NCBI GenBank assembly: GCA_017548805.1
Contig: JAFYZE010000136.1
Location: forward strand, 1 to 5,364
From: Bacteroidales bacterium
GTDB taxonomy: Bacteria > Bacteroidota > Bacteroidia > Bacteroidales > UBA932
Direction: 5' to 3'
Length of the DNA: 5,364 nt
Position numbers and translations under genes: made by a program. Shown piece by piece: positions 1 through 5,364 of the stretch; position 1 is the first letter of the stretch, and each line of letters starts with the position of its first letter. The notes under the pieces are model-generated. The model did not search any database. It worked only from the letters and a program-made list of their open reading frames with translations, and was not told the DNA's origin.

Positions 1-540
1 CTCAAGTCGGGATTCCTCGCTCCGGCATACACCAACCTCGGTCTCGGTATGGACTGGACGCCCAACAAATGGCTGTCCATCAACATCGCCCCGCTCACCG
101 GCGGCTTCACCATCGTCAGGGCGGAGCAGCTCCGCAAGACCTACGGCATGCTGCTGCGTGAGGACGGGCTTGACCCCACCGTCGGCAGCAATTACCGCAA
201 GGCAAAGTTCCAGTTCGGTGCGCAGGTCAAGGTCGATGCGAAATTCGTCATCAACGAGGTCTTCAATTACGGCACCCAGCTTGTCCTTTTCACTGACTAC
301 CTCGACAATCCTTTCAAGGAATACCGCGTCAACTGGGACAACAAGATCACCTGGAACGTCGGCAAGTATTTCAAGATCGGGCTCGACACCTGGTTCATCT
401 ACGACCCGAACGTCATCATCAAGAACAACAAGGACATCGCCCAGTATCCTGAAGGCAGGGCACGCGGGCAGTTCAAGGAGTTCACTTCCTTCAATTTCGC
501 TTACACCCTCAAGCCGAGGCGCCTGCGCGACGCCAAGTAA
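1..540 (+). CDS. DUF3078 domain-containing protein, C-terminal part (5' end outside window)
   Basis: The frame is open from the first base and ends at TAA 538-540, giving 179 residues of a gene that begins upstream. An internal Met at base 49 is not a plausible start, because the residues before it (SGFLAPAYTNLGLGMDWTP) continue the same conserved block. The pattern 'APAYTNLGLGMDW.PN.WLSINIAPLTGGFTIV', followed by alternating aromatic and polar strands and a late 'YLDNPF.EYRVNWDN' segment, resembles the C-terminal half of Bacteroidetes DUF3078 proteins. These are uncharacterised, secreted, and predicted outer-membrane beta-barrels. Biochemical function is unknown. The last barrel-like strand (FTSFNFAYTL) is followed by a basic tail, KPRRLRDAK, instead of ending on the aromatic residue usual for outer-membrane barrels. 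The stop overlaps the tilS start, suggesting one transcript. The family call is from recognition without a profile search. Confidence 0.8.
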   Translation, partial: LKSGFLAPAYTNLGLGMDWTPNKWLSINIAPLTGGFTIVRAEQLRKTYGMLLREDGLDPTVGSNYRKAKFQFGAQVKVDAKFVINEVFNYGTQLVLFTDYLDNPFKEYRVNWDNKITWNVGKYFKIGLDTWFIYDPNVIIKNNKDIAQYPEGRARGQFKEFTSFNFAYTLKPRRLRDAK

Positions 541-1859
541 TGAAAGTTCTGCTGGCGGTGAGCGGGGGCGTAGACTCCATGTGCATGGCCGACATGTTCA
601 GCCGTGCCGGCGGGGAGTACGCCGTGGCGCACTGCAACTTCCATCTCCGCGGAGCCGAGAGCGACGCGGATGCGGAGTTCGTGCAGAAGTGGGCTGAAGC
701 GCACGGAGTGCCTTTTTTCCGCGCTGATTTCGATACTTCGGCCTATGCTTCGGAGCATGGCATAAGCATCGAGATGGCTGCGCGCGAACTGCGGTACGCT
801 TGGTTCGCGCGCGTTGCCGTCGAGCACGGCTTCGACGCCGTTGCCGTGGCGCACAACGCCAACGACAACGCGGAGACCCTCATCCTGAACCTCCTCCGCG
901 GCACCGGCCTCCGCGGCCTCCGCGGCATCGCCGCCGAGGCCTATCTTCCACCGGGACGGGTAAAATTGCTGCGGCCGATGTTGAGGATGACGAGGGAGGA
1001 GATAGAGGCGTATGCTGCGGAGCACGGAGTGGAGTACCGTGTGGACAGTACGAACGCGGACAGCGGGTACAAGCGCAACCGCATACGCAATGCAGTTTTC
1101 CCGGAGTTTGCACAGATCAATCCGTCGTTTGTACGGACGCTGAACGCCGACATGGAGCGGTTCGCACAGGCGGACGGGATCGTGGAGGATTATTTCCGCG
1201 AAGCGGAAGGCAAAGTCCTGAAGGGCGGCAAGATAGTCGTGCCTGAGCTGCTGTCGCTCAAGCATTGGAAGTATGTCATCTTCCGGCTACTGGAGCCATA
1301 CGGCTTCCATGCCGACACCCTAGATGCAGTGGTCAGGCTCCTCGAAAATCACGCTTCCGGAGAGGATGGGACTTTCTCCGGCAAACGTTTCCTCTCCCCT
1401 ACGTATGTCCTTGAGACTACGGCCGGGGCCATGACCGTCCGGGAAAGGTCGGAAACGGCCGATATGTCCGGATCCGTCACTGTCACTGGCCCCGGCGATT
1501 ATGCATTCCACGGCCAGACGGTACGCATCGAATTCCTTTCCCGCGAAGCGGGGATGCCTCTCAAACAGCCGGAGGGCGTGCTCGCCTGCGATGCCGCCGC
1601 ACTCCCCTTCCCATTCCTGCTGCGCGGCTGGCAGCCCGGCGACTGGATGCGGCCGTTCGGCATGGAAGGCCGCGCCAAAAAGCTCAGCGACCTGTTCGCC
1701 GACAGGAAAATGTCCCTTACTGACAAGGAGTCGGCGATCGTCATTGTGCCCGCCGGCGACACTGACGGGCATGTCGCGGCGGTGGCGGGCGTCAGAATGG
1801 ACGAAGCCCTCCGTGTAAGGGAGGGCTCCGCAAAGATTCTGAGGATTACGATCCTCTGA
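540..1859 (+). CDS. tilS: tRNA(Ile)-lysidine synthetase TilS
   Basis: TilS is a cytoplasmic ATP-dependent ligase that converts C34 of the CAU-anticodon tRNA-Ile to lysidine, so that this tRNA reads AUA and is charged with isoleucine. The 439 residues are close to the 432 of the E. coli enzyme. The N-terminal PP-loop ATPase motif SGGVDS is at residues 8-13. HCNFHLRGAESDADAEFV follows at about 31-48, then the signature AHNANDNAETLILNLLRGTG at 104-123, an LRPMLRMTREEIEAYA block at 144-159, and DSTNADSGYKRNRIRN at 169-184. The TilS C-terminal domain is visible at about 361-403 (LRGWQPGDWMRPFG, then KKLSDLFADRKMS). All expected motifs are present with no frame break. The start is the ATG of TAATG, overlapping the upstream stop by one base, with SGGVDS at the usual distance from it. 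There is no Shine-Dalgarno sequence, so coupling to the upstream gene is likely. The gene ends directly against the convergent sppA stop. Confidence 0.97.
   Translation: MKVLLAVSGGVDSMCMADMFSRAGGEYAVAHCNFHLRGAESDADAEFVQKWAEAHGVPFFRADFDTSAYASEHGISIEMAARELRYAWFARVAVEHGFDAVAVAHNANDNAETLILNLLRGTGLRGLRGIAAEAYLPPGRVKLLRPMLRMTREEIEAYAAEHGVEYRVDSTNADSGYKRNRIRNAVFPEFAQINPSFVRTLNADMERFAQADGIVEDYFREAEGKVLKGGKIVVPELLSLKHWKYVIFRLLEPYGFHADTLDAVVRLLENHASGEDGTFSGKRFLSPTYVLETTAGAMTVRERSETADMSGSVTVTGPGDYAFHGQTVRIEFLSREAGMPLKQPEGVLACDAAALPFPFLLRGWQPGDWMRPFGMEGRAKKLSDLFADRKMSLTDKESAIVIVPAGDTDGHVAAVAGVRMDEALRVREGSAKILRITIL
1805..1827. other. Perfect 8-bp hairpin in the 3' end of tilS
   Basis: AGCCCTCC (1805-1812) and GGAGGGCT (1820-1827) are exact reverse complements around a 7-base loop. 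The hairpin lies inside tilS coding sequence, about 30 bases before its stop, and on the other strand about 30 bases beyond the sppA stop. No T-run follows it on either strand, so it is not a classical intrinsic terminator. It could slow polymerase, protect the sppA mRNA 3' end, or be a by-product of codon choice. The structure is seen in sequence; any role is inference. Confidence 0.4.
1841..1856. other. 6-bp hairpin with TACG loop at the tilS/sppA convergent junction
   Basis: GAGGAT (1841-1846) pairs with ATCCTC (1851-1856) around TACG, a UNCG-type tetraloop in RNA read from the + strand, though closed by U-A and not the optimal C-G. It ends immediately before the tilS stop (TGA 1857-1859). 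On the minus strand it begins three bases past the sppA TAA (1862-1860). There is no T-run on either side. Its position at the shared end of two convergent genes suggests a role in 3'-end formation or stability, but this is inference. Confidence 0.4.
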
Positions 1860-3656
1860 TTACCTGATATCGATAACGTAAGGGATGCGGGCGAAAGTGA
1901 CGTCCGCAGGATTCTTCTTTACCCTTTCATACCATTCGAGCAGGGTGCCGGCGGCATCGCCGAAAGGAGTGCCCGCGAGGATGTTCTCGGCAGGGGTCTT
2001 CTGGCCGAACATCTCCATCATGCGCTCCATCTCGGACTGCGGCTTGGGGTACTCGGCTACGTTCCATGCGGAGAGGTCGGCATTACCGGCTGCAGCGGCA
2101 GCCCACTTGAGGGCGTCCTCGAGGGTTCCGATCTCGTCCACGAGGCCGATCTGCAAGGCGTCGGAGCCGGCCCAGACACGTCCCTGTGCGATAGAGTCTA
2201 CGAATTCGGGCTCGAGGTCGCGGCCTTCCGCCACGGTACTCACGAAACGGTCATAAATACTTTCGACGGAAGCCTGCATGTAGTCCAGCTCATCCTGGTC
2301 GAGAGGACGCATGAGCGAATACATGTCGGCGTGCTTGTTGGAAGTGACGGGGACGATGTTGAGATGGGCGATGTCCTTGACGGTTTTGCTGATGTCAGGG
2401 ATCATGCTGAACACACCGATCGAACCGGTGAGAGTGGCGGCGTCGGAGTAGATCTTGTCACAGCTGTTGGAGATCCAGTAACCGCCGGAAGCGGCATAAT
2501 TGCCATAGGAGGCGACGACGGGCTTCTCCTTCCTGAGGAGCTCGATGCCGGCCTTGATCTTCTCCGAAGCGAGCACGCTGCCGCCGGGAGAGTTCACGCG
2601 GAAGACAACGGCCTTGACGGTGGAGTCTGCGCGCACCTTGGCGATGACGCGGGAGAAATAGTCTCCGGCGACATTCTGCTTGCCTTCGCCCTCGATGATC
2701 TCGCCGTCCGCATAGAGGATGGCGATCTTGTTCTTGACCTTGGTGTTGGGAGTCACCTTGGCGGAGATGTATTCGCTCAGGGTGAAGGACTTGAGCTTCT
2801 TGAACGACTCGACGACGGCGAGGTCGGCGAGCTTGTTCTCAAGGCCTTCACGGTCAAGCAGTTCGTCGACGAGGCCCTCACGCATGAAGTCCTCGGGGAA
2901 GTTGAGCTTGAGCCCGTCGATGGCCGCATTGAGGGCTTCGACCGTCAGGCCGCGGCTCTCCGCGATCTCCGACGCGTAGCTGTTCCAGATCGCATCGATC
3001 ATGGCCTGGGTCTGCTCAAGGTTCTCGGGGCTGGGGGCGTTCTTGATGTAGCCCTCGCCGGCGGACTTGTATTTGCCGTGGCGGATGAGCTGGACGTTGA
3101 CGCCAAGCTTGTCAAGCAGGTCCTTGTAGAAAGTGAGGCTGCTGCCGATGCCGGTGAGCATGGAGCTGGCTCCCTGGTGGGAAGACATATAGACCTTGTC
3201 GGAAACCGAAGCGAGATAGTACGATGCAGTGGAAGGGCTCTCCGTGTAGGAGATGACCGGCTTGCCGCTCATCCTGAAATTGGAAAGCGCCTTGCGGAGC
3301 TCCTGGAGCTGGGCGATGCCGCCCGATGCGCCGTCAGCCTTGATGTAGATATATTTGACGGCCGGGTCCTCGGCGGCCTTGTTAATGGCCTGGACGGCCT
3401 TCCAGAGGCCGACGCTCTCCGTCATGCTGCCTCCTTGGATGAGGGACATGACATCCGGGGAAGCGGGGGTCGACTGTTCGGCGATCGATATCTTGGACAT
3501 GTCCATGACCATGACGCCGGACTTGGGCAGTGCCGGAGAGGCGCTGCCGGCCGCCGCCAGCGACGAGACGAAGCCGATGCCAAGGATGAAGGCTATGACG
3601 CCCGCAAGGAAAAGGCCGCAAATGACGGCCAGGACCATTTTGACGAATTCTTTCAT
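1860..3656 (-). CDS. sppA: Signal peptide peptidase SppA, long (67K) form
   Basis: SppA is a membrane-anchored serine protease (family S49) that degrades signal peptides left after protein export, acting on the outer face of the cytoplasmic membrane. The 598 residues match the long two-repeat form (E. coli 618), not the short Bacillus form. Residues 7-36 are a single hydrophobic segment after MKEFVK, an uncleaved-looking N-terminal anchor. The N-terminal repeat (about 98-250) contains RHGKYKSAGEGY, where K197 matches E. coli catalytic Lys209. The C-terminal repeat (about 309-510) contains RVNSPGGSV at 353-361 and NYAASGGYWIS at 386-396, where S390 matches E. coli catalytic Ser409. The Lys/Ser dyad is therefore complete. 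TLTGSIGVF (408-416) and QGRVWAGSDALQIGLVDEIG (491-510) are also family hallmarks. The start is the ATG just before the hydrophobic anchor, with a Bacteroidetes -7 element 22 bases upstream and no Shine-Dalgarno. It diverges from hisS and converges on tilS. Confidence 0.96.
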   Translation of the reverse strand: MKEFVKMVLAVICGLFLAGVIAFILGIGFVSSLAAAGSASPALPKSGVMVMDMSKISIAEQSTPASPDVMSLIQGGSMTESVGLWKAVQAINKAAEDPAVKYIYIKADGASGGIAQLQELRKALSNFRMSGKPVISYTESPSTASYYLASVSDKVYMSSHQGASSMLTGIGSSLTFYKDLLDKLGVNVQLIRHGKYKSAGEGYIKNAPSPENLEQTQAMIDAIWNSYASEIAESRGLTVEALNAAIDGLKLNFPEDFMREGLVDELLDREGLENKLADLAVVESFKKLKSFTLSEYISAKVTPNTKVKNKIAILYADGEIIEGEGKQNVAGDYFSRVIAKVRADSTVKAVVFRVNSPGGSVLASEKIKAGIELLRKEKPVVASYGNYAASGGYWISNSCDKIYSDAATLTGSIGVFSMIPDISKTVKDIAHLNIVPVTSNKHADMYSLMRPLDQDELDYMQASVESIYDRFVSTVAEGRDLEPEFVDSIAQGRVWAGSDALQIGLVDEIGTLEDALKWAAAAAGNADLSAWNVAEYPKPQSEMERMMEMFGQKTPAENILAGTPFGDAAGTLLEWYERVKKNPADVTFARIPYVIDIR

Positions 3657-3678
3657 GTTCGGATTGTATTGATCGGGG

Positions 3679-3686
3679 CAAAAATA
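3679..3686 (-). promoter_or_regulatory. Putative sppA promoter, -7 element
   Basis: Read on the minus strand this is TATTTTTG, matching the Bacteroidetes primary sigma -7 consensus TAnnTTTG. It leaves 22 bases to the sppA ATG, implying a leader of roughly 16 bases. No clear TTTG -33 element is found about 20 bases further upstream, where the sequence instead runs into the hisS -7 element. The motif is seen; its activity is inferred. Confidence 0.55.
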
Positions 3687-3709
3687 GGAAAAAACTGCGA
3701 CTTAAATGC

Positions 3710-3717
3710 TATATTTG
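3710..3717 (+). promoter_or_regulatory. Putative hisS promoter, -7 element
   Basis: TATATTTG is an exact match to the Bacteroidetes -7 consensus TAnnTTTG. It lies 20 bases before the hisS ATG, so the untranslated leader would be only about 14 bases. No T-box, riboswitch or attenuator can fit in that leader. The expected -33 position (about 3686-3690) is A/G-rich and lacks TTTG. The element sits inside an imperfect dyad, ATGC...GCAT, at 3706-3720. Confidence 0.6.
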
Positions 3718-3737
3718 CATGATAAACCGATTGAAGC

Positions 3738-5141
3738 ATGGCACAGAAACCATCCATACCGAAGGGCACGCGCGACTTCGGCCAGCAGGAAATGGCCGAA
3801 CGCAACTATATATTCGACACGATCCGCAGCGTCTTCAAGACTTACGGCTACGCCCAGATCGACACACCGGCGATGGAGAACCTCTCCACCCTGCTCGGCA
3901 AGTACGGCGATGAGGGTGACAAGCTCCTTTTCCGCATCCTCAACTCCGGAGACGCATTCTCGGGAATCGATTATGAGAGTTTCAGGACCGAAGGAGATAC
4001 TTACAACAGCAAGGCACTGTCGCTCAAGGTATGCGAGAAGGGCCTGCGCTATGACCTGACCGTGCCGTTCGCGCGCTTCGTGGTACAGCACCAGAACGAG
4101 ATATCCTTCCCTTTCAAGCGTTATCAGATACAACCCGTCTGGCGCGCCGACAGGCCCCAGAAGGGCCGCTACCGCGAATTCTACCAGTGCGACGTGGATG
4201 TCATCGGCAGCAAGTCGCAGGTGAACGAGCTGGAGCTCGTCCAGATCATTGACAGGGTGTTCAAGCTTCTCGACATCAGGGTTTTGATCAAGATCAACAA
4301 TCGCAAGGTCCTCACCGGCCTGGCCGAGATCTGCGGATTCCCCGACAAGGTCGTCGACATCACCGTGGCCATTGACAAACTTGACAAGATCGGACTCGAC
4401 GCCGTTAAGGAGGAGATGCTCGGCAAAGGCCTCACGCCGGAGGCTGTGGCCGTGCTCGAGCCCGTGCTACTTCTCTCCGGCACCGATGCGGAGAAGATCG
4501 CTACGATGCGCGCACTGATGAACGGAGGTTCCGCCTCCGGCCTCGTCTCGGAGGCCGGCCTGAAAGGCCTGGACGAGCTCGAGGAGCTCTTCGGCCTGAT
4601 CGATGCCGCCGGCATCGGTTCGGCTGTCGAGATCGACCTCTCGCTGGCCCGCGGCCTCAACTATTACACCGGAGCCATCTTCGAGGTCAAGGCCCTCGAC
4701 TTCGCCATCGGAAGTATCTGTGGAGGAGGCCGTTACGACAACCTGACCGGCATCTTCGGGCTTCCTGACATGTCCGGCGTCGGCGTCAGTTTCGGAGCCG
4801 ACCGCATCTACGACGTGCTCAAGGGACTGGACAAGTTCCCGGCCGGCCTAAAGTCTGCTACGCGCGTGCTGTTCGCCAACATGGGCAGCCGCGAACTGCT
4901 GTACGTGCTGCCCGTCGCCCGCGCGCTCCGCGAGGCCGGCGTCTCAGTCGAGGTCTACCCTGACTCAGCCAAGCTCAAGAAGCAGTTCGACTATGCCGAC
5001 CGCAAGTCCATCCCTTTCCTCTCCATCAACGGAGAGTCCGAGATGGAAGCCGGCACCGTCCAGCTGAAAAACCTCGCTTCAGGCGAGCAGAAGGCATTTT
5101 CCAAGGGAGACATAGACGGGATCCTCGGCTTCCTGGCCTGA
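3738..5141 (+). CDS. hisS: Histidyl-tRNA synthetase (HisRS)
   Basis: This class II aminoacyl-tRNA synthetase activates histidine with ATP and loads it on tRNA-His in the cytoplasm, normally as a dimer. In order, PKGTRDF (8-14) and [14 protein letters not shown] form motif 1. Motif 2 is at about 128-157, including [20 protein letters not shown]. The histidine-specific HisA motif [13 protein letters not shown] is at 304-316, with R305 matching the catalytic arginine of E. coli (Arg259). Next come [11 protein letters not shown] (326-336) and motif 3, [11 protein letters not shown] (347-357). Residues about 375-467 form the anticodon-binding domain (RVLFANMG, then [18 protein letters not shown]). 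At 467 residues it is longer than E. coli HisRS (424). Much of the excess lies between motifs 1 and 2 (about 68-101), just before [10 protein letters not shown], a form familiar from eukaryotic-like HisRS. The start is the ATG directly before [13 protein letters not shown], the usual N-terminus. It is divergent from sppA, and no convincing terminator separates it from the tRNA gene. Confidence 0.97.
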   Translation: MAQKPSIPKGTRDFGQQEMAERNYIFDTIRSVFKTYGYAQIDTPAMENLSTLLGKYGDEGDKLLFRILNSGDAFSGIDYESFRTEGDTYNSKALSLKVCEKGLRYDLTVPFARFVVQHQNEISFPFKRYQIQPVWRADRPQKGRYREFYQCDVDVIGSKSQVNELELVQIIDRVFKLLDIRVLIKINNRKVLTGLAEICGFPDKVVDITVAIDKLDKIGLDAVKEEMLGKGLTPEAVAVLEPVLLLSGTDAEKIATMRALMNGGSASGLVSEAGLKGLDELEELFGLIDAAGIGSAVEIDLSLARGLNYYTGAIFEVKALDFAIGSICGGGRYDNLTGIFGLPDMSGVGVSFGADRIYDVLKGLDKFPAGLKSATRVLFANMGSRELLYVLPVARALREAGVSVEVYPDSAKLKKQFDYADRKSIPFLSINGESEMEAGTVQLKNLASGEQKAFSKGDIDGILGFLA

Positions 5142-5173
5142 CCTGACATCGATCCTTAAGACCGAAATATTCG

Positions 5174-5195
5174 CCAAAGATTTGGACTTTCCAAA
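5174..5195. repeat. Nested inverted repeats upstream of the tRNA gene
   Basis: CCAAA (5174-5178) pairs with TTTGG (5181-5185), and TTTGGA (5181-5186) also pairs with TCCAAA (5190-5195), so the middle arm can pair with either neighbour. A further GGACT (5184-5188) / AGTCC (5199-5203) pair is possible. The middle arm contains the TTTG -33 box of the tRNA promoter. The spot could be a protein-binding site, a weak hisS 3' structure, or chance in AT-rich sequence. Confidence 0.4.
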
Positions 5196-5212
5196 AATAG
5201 TCCTTACTTTTG
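5181..5212 (+). promoter_or_regulatory. Promoter of the initiator tRNA gene
   Basis: TTTG (5181-5184) and TACTTTTG (5205-5212) are separated by 20 bases. This matches the Bacteroidetes housekeeping promoter (-33 TTTG, then about 19-20 bases, then -7 TAnnTTTG). Transcription should begin near 5218-5220, a few bases before the mature tRNA end at 5224, leaving a short leader for RNase P. This is the best promoter match in the window, as expected for a highly expressed stable RNA. Confidence 0.85.
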
Positions 5213-5223
5213 CAGTCCAATAC

Positions 5224-5296
<73 letters not shown>

Positions 5297-5301
5297 CTAC
5301 A

Positions 5302-5334
5302 GAGGATAAATCGAAAGATTTGTCCTCCTTTTTT
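5302..5334 (+). terminator. Rho-independent terminator after tRNA-fMet
   Basis: GAGGATAAATC (5302-5312) pairs with GATTTGTCCTC (5317-5327) over 11 pairs, including one G-U, closed by a C-G pair on a GAAA (GNRA) tetraloop. One C and then six T (5329-5334) follow. It lies 5 bases past the mature tRNA 3' end, ending the tRNA transcript and any read-through from hisS. Confidence 0.93.
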
Positions 5335-5364
5335 GTGTTTGACTAGACCGATAAGTCCAGGCAA

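Noticed and set aside
893..926. Three copies of CCTCCGCGGC, each containing the CCGCGG palindrome
   Set aside because: They encode the repeated Leu-Arg-Gly of the conserved TilS motif LLRGTGLRGLRG. Uniform codon choice explains the DNA repeat, and the spacing is unequal (15 and 9).
501..1265. Minus-strand open frame of 254 codons opposite tilS
   Set aside because: It shadows the conserved TilS N-terminal domain. The His/Arg/Val-rich product has no recognisable domain and there is no promoter for it.
2331..3722. Plus-strand open frame of 463 codons opposite sppA
   Set aside because: Its Asp/Gly/Leu/Val-rich, low-complexity product is what the antisense of a GC-rich gene yields. It covers most of a clearly real sppA and runs across the divergent promoters.
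3719..3737. Upstream ATG (3719) as an alternative start or leader peptide for hisS
   Set aside because: It is out of frame with hisS and lies only two bases past the -7 element, probably before the transcription start. The ATG at 3738 gives the standard HisRS N-terminus.
4537..4558. Perfect 8-bp inverted repeat CCGGCCTC / GAGGCCGG inside hisS
   Set aside because: It is mid-gene, in a Gly/Leu/Ala/Glu-rich stretch at high GC, with several other short palindromes nearby. There is no T-run and no gene boundary, so chance from codon use is the simpler account.

Overview
The window looks like a housekeeping segment of a GC-rich Bacteroidetes chromosome, probably order Bacteroidales. Three things point there: a DUF3078-type outer-membrane protein fragment, promoter -7 elements of the form TAnnTTTG typical of this phylum, and start codons with no Shine-Dalgarno sequence. 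Genus cannot be fixed from sequence reading alone. All four protein genes are assigned to known families. I found no insertion sequence, CRISPR array, prophage or defence-like gene.

Layout. Positions 1-540 (+) hold the C-terminal 179 residues of a DUF3078 beta-barrel-like protein. Its stop overlaps by one base the start of tilS (540-1859, +), encoding tRNA(Ile)-lysidine synthetase, so the two are probably co-transcribed. tilS converges on sppA (1860-3656, -), a full-length membrane-anchored signal peptide peptidase with an intact Lys/Ser dyad. No base separates the two stop codons, and two small hairpins lie in the last 55 bases of tilS. An 81-bp divergent region (3657-3737) carries back-to-back -7 elements for sppA and hisS. 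hisS (3738-5141, +) encodes a 467-residue histidyl-tRNA synthetase. It is followed by an initiator tRNA gene (tRNA-fMet, 5224-5296, +) with its own near-ideal promoter (5181-5212) and a strong intrinsic terminator (5302-5334). The last 30 bases hold nothing I can identify.

Functional theme. tilS modifies the AUA-reading tRNA-Ile, hisS charges tRNA-His, and the tRNA gene supplies the initiator, so three of the five genes serve translation. SppA and the DUF3078 protein belong to the cell envelope. This is an ordinary core-genome neighbourhood. I do not see a previously undescribed system here; the points worth a second look are regulatory architecture (zero-gap convergent ends, overlapping divergent promoters, nested inverted repeats ahead of the tRNA) and details of HisRS and the initiator tRNA.
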